From assembly GCA_029249345.1 (NCBI GenBank), contig JAQWHM010000011.1:265523-329522 (forward strand): 64,000 nucleotides of DNA. The letters run 5' to 3'. Made by a program: the position numbers and the translations under genes. A model generated the notes under the pieces. That model did no database searches, had not been told where the DNA came from, and worked only from the letters and a program-made list of their open reading frames with translations. This stretch comes from UBA10348 sp002469915 (lineage in GTDB: Bacteria; Bacteroidota; Rhodothermia; Rhodothermales; UBA10348). Below, piece after piece: positions 24,296 through 33,482 of the stretch (its first letter is position 1; each line of letters begins with the position of its first letter).

Positions 24296-27200
24296 CTATC
24301 GGATATGTACTAGACTTCCGGTTAGGACGTTTTCATTCCAGAGAATGCGATAGAAATATGACCCTCCCGGAAGGTTCTGAGCCTGCCACTTCAGGTTATA
24401 TCTACCAGCTTGCGTCGCCTGGTTGGCAACACGGGCGATCTCGCGGCCATTTATATCAAAAAGGGTGATCGACAGGTGCCCGGGATCTGGCAAATCGAGT
24501 TCGAAGGTGACCCGGTTCCTAAAGGGCTGTGGGTAGAGGCTTTTTAGGCCAAATTCCAGCGGTAGGTTGCTCGAACTTCGCCAAAGAGCTACTGAGCGTC
24601 GCACATTAATGACTACATCCAATGTGGTGCTTGCTCCCAAGGAGTCGGTCGCGGTTATGGATACTGTGTAGGCGCCGGGATTGGTAAAGCCTACGTTTAG
24701 CGTGTCGTTTTCTGTAATGAGAGACGAAGCTTCAGTAGCACGAGAGCCAAAGACAATGGGGTGATTGTCAGGGTCTGAAAAAATAGTGTGTAACGGAATC
24801 ACGGTCAGGTCACCGGGTAAGACCTCAATAGGGTCTACCGTTTCGGCCTCTGGAGGATGATTCTGTGTTGATAAGAACTCGGCTTCTAATATGGATTCAG
24901 CTCCTCGATTGTCGCTGGCCGTTATGCTGATCGTTGCCTTACCGGGCGAGGCTGGAGTAAGTTGAATATCGGTACCCGCCCGTTCCGCAAGGATGATGCT
25001 GGGATTCGATGACACCACGGAAAACGACAGTAAATCCCCATCGGAATCACTAAAAAGGGGCTCTAATGGGATCAAAAGGGTTCTTCCAATCCAAAGTTGC
25101 TCTCCCGAAAATGCAGCATCATTAGCAATGGGTGCATTGTTTTCCAGCACCGTGACATTGAACATTGAGCTCGCAAATGCACCGGCGTTGTCGATCACAC
25201 TAACAAGGATTTGGGTCGTCCCAGCCAGGGTTGGGCCTATCGTGAGAAGGGAGTCGTTCAGAGAGAGTTCCAAGATGGATGCTGTGTCTGAAACGGCATT
25301 CCATTCGTGGATGGTACCATCAGGGTCCCTGAAATGAAGACTGAGGTCTATTTGAATAGACGGAGTACCCATTTTTAGCTCCAGATCTGGGAAATCCAGC
25401 ATGGAAATGGGAGCAAGATTGGCTGGTGGAATCAGGATAGAGACCGTTTCACTCCATGCGCTCGCGCCACGCGGGTTTACCGTGCGTGCGCGAGCGAAAT
25501 AGGTAGCGCCAAAAGGGAGAATGAGTTCGCGTTCGGTATCGGTGGTTTCAACCAATTCCACAATGTCTGCGAACTGTGCGTCGGTGGATAGCTGGATCTC
25601 AAACTGAGTCCATGTCCCTGCAATAAGACCGATGCGTACCGTGTTTTCATATGGGTTGCTTTCATAGGCTGCCTCTGAAAATGTGGGCGCTTCCGGAGGT
25701 CGAATTGTGGATTCGTCTTGGGTCAACAGATAAAGAAATCGAGACATGAGCTCTTCTCTAGCGTTGGCCTGTTGCAAAGAGGCAGCCGAAACGGAAGACA
25801 CCATGACCTGCCCAGAGCGAACAGCTAGGGGCACTTGGTTATCAACGAGCAACACTTCTGCTTCTGCCACACTTTGAACCGATGAGGAAGAAGCCCCTTT
25901 TCCCCACGAATAGCTCGTACAACACAGGTCACTATTACCTGTAATCTGTTCTCCCACAGCAGAATACGACTCGAATCGAACGCCAAGGACGCGTTCTAAC
26001 CACTCTTCAGAAGCAGCCGTTGAGGGATCCTCAGCCAGAAAAAGAAGCCTTCCCCCCTGATCGAGGTATTGTTCAATCAATTCCATGACGGATGCCTCAT
26101 GAAGAGGGGCACTGTGTAGACTCCAAACCAAATAAGGGAATTGATTGAGCGTTGATTCAGGAATGAGGCCTCTCGTTAAGAAATCCCAATGGGAATAGGT
26201 AAATCCTATTTGGTCAAAGATGTCTTCGTGATCGCTGGTTCTGGACCCTCGTTCGTACGATGTCAAAAACAAGACGTCTCCACGGGCAGAAAACGGTTTA
26301 GAGGAGAAGTAAGCATCCGTCAACTGGGTATGCTCGTTACCGCTCACGTCTTTCGATAGGAGGGCTAAGCGATACTCGGCCTCTATCGTTGGTCGAAAAC
26401 GAGCCGTGTATAACCCGTCTCCTTGCTGGACATCAAAGTCCGCGCTTAGGTCCCCTGAGTCCTTGAGGGCTAGGGTGTGGAGGATACGTGACTCATCGGT
26501 CCGATCTAAAAGCAAGGCCGAAAGTTCTGAAACAGCACTTCCATCTAGATATCCGGCCCGAATTTCGAGCGACTCACCGGGATTCGCAAAGGAGAGTCCA
26601 GGCAGTCGAATGGATGGAATGGCGATGGGAGCCATGTCATCGGGTCGATCCACGGTAATTCGGATGGTGTCTGCATAGACCACCTGATCCCCATTAGCTT
26701 GCACTGTAAAGGGGATAACGGCTTCTCTGGGGAGTGGTCCTTCACCGCTAAACCAGATGGCAGGAATCCTTTTCGAGAGTCGCGTTGAACTGTATGCACT
26801 TAGGGGCCATTCCGGTGACTCGTCGAGCCAGTAGGTCCCGGTGTGGCCGGAAAAAGGAGTTACGCGGGGATCAAAACTGGTGTCTAGATGAAGCTGAAGG
26901 CCGTTCAGATCTGCTGCTCGGTCACTCGAAAAAACGAGGGACATTCCGTACACACCACCGGCGGCAGCCGTCTCTACGTCTATTGCGTCTTGCTGCTCAT
27001 TTGCTGAGAGCAACGACGTGCTTTCAAACAGACGCGTTCTCAGTAACTGAAGGGGAGGGATCGCCTCAAAATCTACTCTTCCGGATTCAAGGGGTAGAGT
27101 TACTTCAGCCGATGTCGGTGAAAAAGTCAGTAATGGGTTCTCGGGAATTATGGTATACGTCCCGTCGGGTAAATCGGAAAACAGAAACACGCCGTCTTTC

Positions 27201-29056
27201 AATGTGCTATATCCCTTCCAGACAGGTCCTTGAATGCGTACTCGGACGTTCTGGATACCCATGGACTCTTGTTTCACGGTCCCCGATAAAGTGTGGGTGG
27301 GATTGCCTTGATCTCCTGCTTGGGCTTCTCCAATGAGAAGCGAAAACCATTGTGCATTGGTTTGAAGATTAGCAGGCGCAGAGATCCGCACGGTGTACGC
27401 GCCGGGCTCAGCGCGGAAGTGGACTTGCTCAACATTGTCTCGAATGTTAATCCCCTTTTCGGCCGGCTCTGCCGGCCGAAAAGGATCTAACGTCCACGGA
27501 TAGTGCGTGCCGTCAGGACCTAGGACAACCATATTTAGGTCGTGAACCAAGTGAAGGGAAGGATCATTGAGAGCGGGTCCACTAACGGTATGAGCGGGAT
27601 CGGTCCAAACCAACGTGGCCCTAAAGGTCCCCGTCTCTGTGATAGTAACGGGCCACTCAAAAACTTCCGATGGCAGCAAAGAGGCTTCCAGCATTTGAGC
27701 AGGATAGGGAGGAACTGGAGCCGTAGATCGAGAGGCAACGGCCGTTTGCCTGATATGACGAGCGGCTTTTTCTGAGTTTAGGTGCCCCCATCCAAACTCG
27801 TAGTCCGGCCCGGGAAATCGTCCAGCCTCATCGGCCGTGTGTAACAGAAGACCTTTGAGCGAGGAGGAAAGTGGGGGTCTGTCGCCAAACTCCCGAGCAT
27901 AAAGCTCTTGCAGTAGGGATGCGGACCCTGATACCACGGGAGCAGCCATGGATGTGCCACTTGATGGTCCGTATGCCGTGTCCGAGCCGGCCTTCGAAGA
28001 CATTAACTGCAGACCCGGTGCGACCAAATCAGGTTTGATGCGTCCATCATCGGTTGGGCCCCAACTTGAAAACGTAGTCATTACGACGTCTTCCGGAGTA
28101 GAAATTTCCCATGGCGCACTTTCTACTGCGCCTACGGTCAGCACGTTTTTTGATACTCCTGAGTCGCCAATGGTATCGTATCCCGTGCGGGCGCCATCTC
28201 GCGAGCGAACAGCGGAACTCATCTTCCATCCATCATCAAACACCCAATGGGGAGCTCCATCGGTCGGGCCTTGCCACTCTCGCTCGTTGCCGGCACTCTT
28301 AATGATGAGATACTCAGGCGCAGCCACTGCTAGCTCATCCCAGAGAGCGGCCTGTTCGTCATACCACCCAAAACGGAAGTCTTCTGATGGGGAAATAGAG
28401 GGGTCTCCCATCCACCCCCATAAGCCATCCCCTTGAATATTGGCCGTCCACCCAAGGGGTGTACCGTACGAATGATTGGAAATGGTGAGTCCTTCGGCAG
28501 CGGCGGCGGCCATTTCTTCGACATCGCCGTTCCAGTTGTAAGCGTTAATCAAAGAGGCTGGAGCCATGCCACGAACAATATCCCAATCGCCCGATGCAGC
28601 GATGGTACCCGCGACATGAGTAGCGTGATTTTGGCCTTCGGAAGTGGTGTCCTTTTGGGCTACTCGTCCTGCCAATTCAACATGTGTTGAGCGGGCGACG
28701 CCCGCGTCCCATACACCAATCGCTTGGCCTGCCCCCATTAGATCGTATCCCGATCGACCACCTGTCCAGAGAGTGTGCGTTCGGGACGTGGTCGCCGCCC
28801 GCCGGTTGTGGGTAGTGTACAAGAATGGGCGGCCATATTTGAGACCGATCATTTCTCGGGTTGCCCCGGATGAATCGACTAGCACTCTGGACGCGGAGTC
28901 CGATACCAAGAGAGAGGTGCTCCACGATAGTGCCTCTCTAGAACGAGTTGAAATCTGGTCCAACGTAACTTTGTCTACACGGCTTTGCGCGTAGGCAGAG
29001 GGAACCGCCAAAAAAGGCAGTGCCAGGGCAAGCAATAATAGATGAACTCGTTTCAA
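24296..29056 (-). CDS. Large secreted subtilisin-like serine protease (S8) with T9SS-type sorting domain
   Basis: A 1586-residue exported protease. Signal peptide MKRVHLLLLALALPFLAVPSAYAQ. The catalytic triad is D117 (GVWDAG), H144 (HATHVAG) and S369 (GTSMAAP), with oxyanion N257 (SAGN). After the catalytic domain come a P-domain-like beta region, a carboxypeptidase regulatory-like domain (about 590-665), further beta domains, a fibronectin III-like region and several cadherin/Ig-like repeats with acidic DSDGD/DPDNH motifs. The end (YPQPFRNRVTFELDLP...GSLVHIR) is a T9SS type A sorting domain. It is probably a surface or secreted degradative enzyme for protein polymers. Confidence 0.9.
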   Translation of the reverse strand: MKRVHLLLLALALPFLAVPSAYAQSRVDKVTLDQISTRSREALSWSTSLLVSDSASRVLVDSSGATREMIGLKYGRPFLYTTHNRRAATTSRTHTLWTGGRSGYDLMGAGQAIGVWDAGVARSTHVELAGRVAQKDTTSEGQNHATHVAGTIAASGDWDIVRGMAPASLINAYNWNGDVEEMAAAAAEGLTISNHSYGTPLGWTANIQGDGLWGWMGDPSISPSEDFRFGWYDEQAALWDELAVAAPEYLIIKSAGNEREWQGPTDGAPHWVFDDGWKMSSAVRSRDGARTGYDTIGDSGVSKNVLTVGAVESAPWEISTPEDVVMTTFSSWGPTDDGRIKPDLVAPGLQLMSSKAGSDTAYGPSSGTSMAAPVVSGSASLLQELYAREFGDRPPLSSSLKGLLLHTADEAGRFPGPDYEFGWGHLNSEKAARHIRQTAVASRSTAPVPPYPAQMLEASLLPSEVFEWPVTITETGTFRATLVWTDPAHTVSGPALNDPSLHLVHDLNMVVLGPDGTHYPWTLDPFRPAEPAEKGINIRDNVEQVHFRAEPGAYTVRISAPANLQTNAQWFSLLIGEAQAGDQGNPTHTLSGTVKQESMGIQNVRVRIQGPVWKGYSTLKDGVFLFSDLPDGTYTIIPENPLLTFSPTSAEVTLPLESGRVDFEAIPPLQLLRTRLFESTSLLSANEQQDAIDVETAAAGGVYGMSLVFSSDRAADLNGLQLHLDTSFDPRVTPFSGHTGTYWLDESPEWPLSAYSSTRLSKRIPAIWFSGEGPLPREAVIPFTVQANGDQVVYADTIRITVDRPDDMAPIAIPSIRLPGLSFANPGESLEIRAGYLDGSAVSELSALLLDRTDESRILHTLALKDSGDLSADFDVQQGDGLYTARFRPTIEAEYRLALLSKDVSGNEHTQLTDAYFSSKPFSARGDVLFLTSYERGSRTSDHEDIFDQIGFTYSHWDFLTRGLIPESTLNQFPYLVWSLHSAPLHEASVMELIEQYLDQGGRLLFLAEDPSTAASEEWLERVLGVRFESYSAVGEQITGNSDLCCTSYSWGKGASSSSVQSVAEAEVLLVDNQVPLAVRSGQVMVSSVSAASLQQANAREELMSRFLYLLTQDESTIRPPEAPTFSEAAYESNPYENTVRIGLIAGTWTQFEIQLSTDAQFADIVELVETTDTERELILPFGATYFARARTVNPRGASAWSETVSILIPPANLAPISMLDFPDLELKMGTPSIQIDLSLHFRDPDGTIHEWNAVSDTASILELSLNDSLLTIGPTLAGTTQILVSVIDNAGAFASSMFNVTVLENNAPIANDAAFSGEQLWIGRTLLIPLEPLFSDSDGDLLSFSVVSSNPSIILAERAGTDIQLTPASPGKATISITASDNRGAESILEAEFLSTQNHPPEAETVDPIEVLPGDLTVIPLHTIFSDPDNHPIVFGSRATEASSLITENDTLNVGFTNPGAYTVSITATDSLGASTTLDVVINVRRSVALWRSSSNLPLEFGLKSLYPQPFRNRVTFELDLPDPGHLSITLFDINGREIARVANQATQAGRYNLKWQAQNLPGGSYFYRILWNENVLTGSLVHIR

Positions 29057-29374
29057 ATCAAGGCAATCATTGAATTAGAGCAGATACGCATCTCTTGTTT
29101 TCACCGCAGAATATAGACTACCTCGTGCGGATCAACCTACCGATATGAACCGCTCGGTTCATGCATTACGTCGTTCAGCAACTATGATGTATGTATAGCC
29201 GTGAGGAAGAACGATACTTCGTAGCAGGGAGATACATGAACCAACCGAATACGGAACACATGGTTTGGGTCATTTCGATTCCACGAACGGGGTCAGCTAT
29301 TGAGGCCGCGGCCGATCCCAACGCCGTGAAATGACTTAAGAACATGTTCTTTGCTCCTATCAACCTGGAATGTT
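29057..29374. other. Intergenic region with a possible gene remnant
   Basis: 318 bases between the divergent protease gene and a broken lipoprotein gene. Apart from the 47-codon frame at 29191-29334, which may be a gene fragment, no gene, hairpin terminator or clear promoter is seen. Confidence 0.5.
29191..29334 (+). pseudogene. Short fragment, possibly of a lipoprotein related to its neighbour
   Basis: A 47-codon frame whose start (EEERYFVAGRYM) resembles the EEKYFTVWGYL of the broken lipoprotein that follows, both like the beginning of a DUF4249-type domain. The later part reads HMVWVISIPRTGSAIEAAADPN. It has no signal peptide and no Shine-Dalgarno sequence. It could be a decayed duplicate or chance. 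Confidence 0.25.
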
Positions 29375-29774
29375 ATGAATATCCGCCTTTCTGCTTTCCT
29401 AGTCTTACTTGTTCTCTTTCTTGTGGGGTGCAGTGATACGGCTGTAGATCCTTTTGAGAACGAGGAAAAGTACTTCACCGTTTGGGGATATTTGGGATGA
29501 TCAGCAAGTCGTGAAGGATGACATTGCCTGGTCGCTGAGTACCGGTCAGCAGCCGACAGGAGCACCTTACGGACTTACGGCACTTGGTTTTCAGGTTCGG
29601 ATACTGGATAAAAACTGGGATCCACCAGAAGGTGTTTTCAATCCTGAAGTACTTGCTCAGCCAGGAGCCTTGTCCAACGTAAATAATGGATATGGCTTTT
29701 TTGGAAGTATTGGTGTGTACCGGGAGGAATGGAATGTTGAACACATGTCCCTCGCCTTGGGTTATCCGAATTAG
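29375..29774 (+). pseudogene. DUF4249-like lipoprotein with internal deletion and frameshift
   Basis: ATG 29375 codes a lipoprotein signal (MNIRLSAFLVLLVLFLVGC, lipobox LVGC) then SDTAVDPFENEEKYFTVWGYL, and stops at 29500. A second frame, entered at about 29480, continues GDIWDDQQVVKDDIAWSLSTG and ends NVNNGYGFFGSIGVYREEW...YPN at 29774, like the end of DUF4249-type proteins. The middle of the usual 250-400 residue protein is missing. The junction TTTGGGGATATTTGGGATGA could encode both WGYL and GDIWD, so deletion between short similar sequences is likely; assembly collapse would look the same. Confidence 0.6.
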
Positions 29775-29927
29775 CTGTATCCTTATCGCCAAGTGAGCCG
29801 TAGAAGGATGTTTTAACTCAACTTCCGACGGATTCTATGGGTTTTTTTCGCAGGCTTACACGCGCTCTTTCTGCTCGGTTTTCCTTTTGGCGTAGGAATC
29901 CATTTCGTTGAACTACAACAAGGGTGT

Positions 29928-29935
29928 TATATTTG
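29928..29935 (+). promoter_or_regulatory. Bacteroidota-type -7 promoter element upstream of the TerC gene
   Basis: TATATTTG matches TAnnTTTG perfectly, 31 bases before ATG 29967. A TTG at 29908-29910 is 17 bases upstream, slightly closer than the usual 19. It supports a Bacteroidota-related transcription apparatus. Confidence 0.45.
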
Positions 29936-29966
29936 ACATATCATTTCACTCTGACCCCGATCTTCC

Positions 29967-30722
29967 ATGTTTGAATGGATTACTGACCCGAATGCTTGGG
30001 TTGCCCTTGGAACGCTTACCGCCCTTGAGATTGTCCTGGGCGTGGACAACATTATTTTCATATCCATTTTGTCGGGTCGGTTGCCAGCTGAACAGCAGCC
30101 TAGAGCTCGTTTTCTGGGCTTGCTCCTGGCATTGTTTGGACGCGTTGTTCTTCTATTATCGCTTACTTGGATTATGCGCCTTACGGCTCCCATGTTCACT
30201 GTCATGGAGTTTGCCGTTTCAGGTCGGGACTTAATATTGATTGGCGGTGGACTGTTTCTATTAGCCAAGTCTACCCACGAGATCCACAATAAACTGGAAG
30301 GAGAGGAGGATCACACTGCAGGGAAAACGGCCGTCACTTTTGGCAGTGTGCTGGCTCAGATCTTTATTCTGGACCTGGTTTTTTCCCTGGATTCAGTAAT
30401 TACGGCCGTTGGAATGGTGGATCAGGTTCCGATCATGATAACGTCCATCGTGCTCGCTATTCTATTTATGATGTTTAGCGCTAAAGCGGTTTCAGACTTC
30501 ATTGACAGGCATCCAACGGTAAAAATGCTTGCCTTAAGCTTTTTGCTGATGGTCGGTGTGGCGCTTGTAGCGGAGGGATTAGACTTCCACCTTCCACGTG
30601 GATATATCTACTTCGCGATGGCCTTCTCCGTTTTTGTGGAAATGCTCAATCTTCGATTGCGAGGCAGAAAAAAACGGGTAGAGCCGGTACAGCTGCGAGA
30701 CAAACCGGCCGCTGGAGATTAA
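29967..30722 (+). CDS. TerC-family integral membrane protein
   Basis: A 251-residue inner-membrane protein with about seven hydrophobic helices. The TerC signatures LEIVLGVDNIIFISIL and LDLVFSLDSVITAVGM, with membrane-embedded acidic residues, are intact. The family includes tellurium-resistance TerC and Alx-like manganese exporters, so metal export or membrane metal homeostasis is likely; tellurite resistance itself is not implied without the other ter genes. A TATATTTG promoter element precedes it. Its stop codon directly abuts that of the convergent phosphatase gene. Confidence 0.9.
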   Translation: MFEWITDPNAWVALGTLTALEIVLGVDNIIFISILSGRLPAEQQPRARFLGLLLALFGRVVLLLSLTWIMRLTAPMFTVMEFAVSGRDLILIGGGLFLLAKSTHEIHNKLEGEEDHTAGKTAVTFGSVLAQIFILDLVFSLDSVITAVGMVDQVPIMITSIVLAILFMMFSAKAVSDFIDRHPTVKMLALSFLLMVGVALVAEGLDFHLPRGYIYFAMAFSVFVEMLNLRLRGRKKRVEPVQLRDKPAAGD

Positions 30723-31928
30723 TTAGGCGCTGCGTTTGATGATCATCAGGGTGGAGTCGTCCTCGAATAAATCGGATTGATGATCTAGCGAAAGTGAGTA
30801 TTCAAACACTTCATTCACGATGGTAGCTGCGGAGCGATCAGCGTGCTTTTGAACCAACCGGATGAGGCCTTCTTCTTCAAAAATGGAGCCATCCTTTTCG
30901 GTTCGTTCGGTGATACCGTCTGTGTAGAGAACCAAGATTCCACCGGGCGGAATCTCTGCATAGTCTCTTTCTAATGGAATATCGGGCAAAGGACCCATGA
31001 TGGGTCCGGTAGGGTCCATGCGATGTATGGTGCTGTAATTGTCTCCAGAGATAATCAGCCCCGATGTGTGTCCGGCGTTAGTGAACAATATGCCACCCGA
31101 ACGAGCCAGCTCACAATAAAAGACGGATACAAACCGAGTGGAGAGCGTGGTTTTGTGAATAACGCGATTCAGTTTCTTCATCGCGTATAGCATTTTCAGA
31201 TTGGTCCCGACCCCCATCCGTATGCCCATCAATACGTCCCTTACGAGCAGTGCTGCAGGCATCCCGTGTCCGCTGGCGTCACCCATGGCGATGCCCAATA
31301 GTTCGTTTTCGAGTTCGATGAAGTCATAGAGATCTCCACCTACGGCTTCAGCCGGTTTCGAGCGTACAGCAATATCGAACCCGTCGAATTCTGGCGGGCG
31401 TTGAGGCAGAAGACTTCGCTGAATGGCTGCCGCTGTTTCCAGTTCACTTTGTGCCGCTTCGGATTTGAGGCGGGTATTTAAAGAGAATCGGACCCCATTG
31501 AGACAGAAAGCCAACTCGGCACGTTGCCACCCTTCTTTTAGGGAAAACATGAACAAGTACTGATACCCTGGAGCGCCTTCAACCCGGAAGGCGACGAATT
31601 GAGGGGCATCATCTTCCTGAGGTTTATACCAATCCGGCAGCTCCTCGGGCATTTCAAATAGAAAGGCTCCGTGCTTGTAAATCTGTTGTGCCGCCGGATC
31701 GGTTACGGAGATGCGCGCTGGAAATAAATCCGTTGATCCAGAAGTATGGAGAAGCTCGTAGGCCCCAAACAATTCTCGGTACATGTGTCCGTTGCCAAAT
31801 CGGAGCTGCTCACCGAAGGAACTGACTAGATTCTCAAGAATCAGTGGCAGAAAATCATCATCGTGACTCTCGCCGGCGATACGCGCCAACATGCGTTCCA
31901 TCTTCCGATAAAATTGCTTCGGATCCAT
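30723..31928 (-). CDS. SpoIIE/RsbU-type PP2C serine phosphatase
   Basis: A 401-residue regulatory phosphatase. Residues 1-160 form a GAF-like or unassigned sensor region. A linker helix (SELETAAAIQRSLLPQRPP) leads to the PP2C/SpoIIE domain with GGDLYDF, GDASGHGMPAALL, FTNAGH and the metal motif LYTDGITE, followed by EDDSTLMII. Such enzymes dephosphorylate anti-anti-sigma proteins in partner-switching pathways. No anti-sigma or STAS partner is encoded nearby. It is 32 bases downstream of dnaB on the same strand, so it may be co-transcribed with it. Confidence 0.9.
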   Translation of the reverse strand: MDPKQFYRKMERMLARIAGESHDDDFLPLILENLVSSFGEQLRFGNGHMYRELFGAYELLHTSGSTDLFPARISVTDPAAQQIYKHGAFLFEMPEELPDWYKPQEDDAPQFVAFRVEGAPGYQYLFMFSLKEGWQRAELAFCLNGVRFSLNTRLKSEAAQSELETAAAIQRSLLPQRPPEFDGFDIAVRSKPAEAVGGDLYDFIELENELLGIAMGDASGHGMPAALLVRDVLMGIRMGVGTNLKMLYAMKKLNRVIHKTTLSTRFVSVFYCELARSGGILFTNAGHTSGLIISGDNYSTIHRMDPTGPIMGPLPDIPLERDYAEIPPGGILVLYTDGITERTEKDGSIFEEEGLIRLVQKHADRSAATIVNEVFEYSLSLDHQSDLFEDDSTLMIIKRSA

Positions 31929-31960
31929 CGTGAGTTGTCTAGTGGAATGAACTGCTCTTG

Positions 31961-33475
31961 TTAGAAGGGAGCAGGATCATTTCCGGGTGGTAAAGCGCCA
32001 GCATCTTCGCCGGGTCCTTCGGGTACGTAATCGCCCGGCGCATAATACGTCGTGAGGTTTTCAAATCGGGCATGCTGGTGAACAAAGGCTAACGAAACAT
32101 CTCCAATGGGACCGTTTCGTTGTTTACCGATGATGAGTTCGGCTAAACCCTCGGTCGAGTTACCACTTTCATCGACCGTGATGCCGTACCGCTCGGCCCG
32201 ATAAATGAAGGCGACCACATCGGCGTCCTGCTCAATGGATCCAGATTCACGAAGGTCTGATAGCTGTGGGCGTTTGTCACCGCCACGTGTTTCAACGGCA
32301 CGTGAGAGCTGGGAGAGCGCGATTACCGGAACGTTCAACTCTTTGGCAAGGCCTTTCAGGGATCGAGAAATGTGGGCAATTTCTTGCTCACGATTCGAGT
32401 TTTTGCCCACTGAACCCCCGTGCATAAGCTGGAGATAGTCCACGATAATGAGGCCGATATCGTGTTCTGCTTTAAGTCGTCGACATTTTGCGCGTAACTC
32501 AAGTACCGTTAGGCCGGGCGTATCATCGATAAAGATGGGTGCTTCAGAGAGTTTTCCGGCGGCACGAGCCAGCCGCGGCCAGTCCTCGTCCGAAAGCCGG
32601 CCTGTTCGAGCCGCCTGTGCATCGACGCGGGCTTCTGAGGTGAGCAAGCGCTGCGCTAGCTGGCCCGAACTCATCTCGAGAGAGAATATGACGACCCCTG
32701 TGGCACCTTCTGGGTGTAAGGCTGCATTTCTGGCCATGGCCAAGGAAAAGGCCGTTTTACCCATCGACGGACGGGCTGCAATAATGATTAAATCCGAAGG
32801 TTGCCATCCCCCCGTCATCTGGTCCACGCGCTTAAACCCACTTGGAACACCGGTGATACCGCCCTCCTGTCCGTGAATCGATTCCAGTCGGGCCAGCGTT
32901 TCGCGCAAGACCTCGTTCATGGAAGTGGCCGAGCGCCGAAGCTGAGAATCTGAGATACGGAAAATTTCGCTCTCGGCTTCATCGAGTAATTCAAAGGCAT
33001 CGGATCCCGGTTCATAGGCTCGTCCAACCATGGTGGTCATAGTCTCAATAAGACCACGAAGCAGGGATTTTTCTGAAATAATCCGAGCATGGTATTCTAC
33101 GTTGGCAGCCGTGGCTACAGTAGAGGTTAACTCCGATAGGTAATAGGCGCCGCCTGTCTCCTCAAGTTTGCCCCGGCGCTTTAGTTCGTCTCCCAAAGTG
33201 ATCACATCTACCGGATTACCCCGCTCGAAGAGGCTTAGAATGGCCTCGTAGATCTGATTGTGCTGTTCGGTATAAAACGATCCGGGTGGCAACACTTCAA
33301 TGGCTTTTGGAATCGCAACGCGCTCAAGCAGCATGGCCCCCAGTACGGTTTTCTCGACTTGAACGGCCTGGGGAGGCACGCGGCCCGCTTGGAACGATGA
33401 ACCGGAGGCCGCGGGTGCAGACGACCGGTTGATGGCTGGCAAGTGGGGGTGTATTTCGTGGTGACTTTCGGACAT
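31961..33475 (-). CDS. dnaB: Replicative DNA helicase DnaB
   Basis: A 504-residue hexameric 5'-3' helicase that unwinds DNA at the replication fork. The N-terminal DnaB domain starts at VPPQAVQVEKTVLGAML (about 33-160). The RecA-like domain has Walker A ARPSMGKT, Walker B IIVDYLQLM and the C-terminal motif ESGSIEQDADVVAFIYR. The length is normal with no intein insertion. A basic, Pro-rich tail follows. It lies 7 bases downstream of the uracil-DNA glycosylase gene, a replication/repair grouping some 19 kb from dnaA. Confidence 0.96.
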   Translation of the reverse strand: MSESHHEIHPHLPAINRSSAPAASGSSFQAGRVPPQAVQVEKTVLGAMLLERVAIPKAIEVLPPGSFYTEQHNQIYEAILSLFERGNPVDVITLGDELKRRGKLEETGGAYYLSELTSTVATAANVEYHARIISEKSLLRGLIETMTTMVGRAYEPGSDAFELLDEAESEIFRISDSQLRRSATSMNEVLRETLARLESIHGQEGGITGVPSGFKRVDQMTGGWQPSDLIIIAARPSMGKTAFSLAMARNAALHPEGATGVVIFSLEMSSGQLAQRLLTSEARVDAQAARTGRLSDEDWPRLARAAGKLSEAPIFIDDTPGLTVLELRAKCRRLKAEHDIGLIIVDYLQLMHGGSVGKNSNREQEIAHISRSLKGLAKELNVPVIALSQLSRAVETRGGDKRPQLSDLRESGSIEQDADVVAFIYRAERYGITVDESGNSTEGLAELIIGKQRNGPIGDVSLAFVHQHARFENLTTYYAPGDYVPEGPGEDAGALPPGNDPAPF

Positions 33476-33482
33476 AATGGGT

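Noticed and set aside
26785..27336. A 183-codon open frame antisense to the protease's beta domains
   Set aside because: Composition is dominated by Arg, Gly and Ser with no recognisable motif; a typical shadow frame.
27948..28436. A 162-codon open frame antisense to the subtilisin gene
   Set aside because: It lies wholly inside a conserved protease domain, has Ser/Pro-rich unnatural composition and no ribosome site; it mirrors the coding strand.
29498..29500. TGA of the broken lipoprotein read as selenocysteine
   Set aside because: The sequence after TGA in that frame does not resemble protein, while the useful continuation is in another frame; no SECIS-like hairpin is seen.
31961..33475. 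Possible intein in dnaB
   Set aside because: The gene has normal length and uninterrupted helicase motifs.
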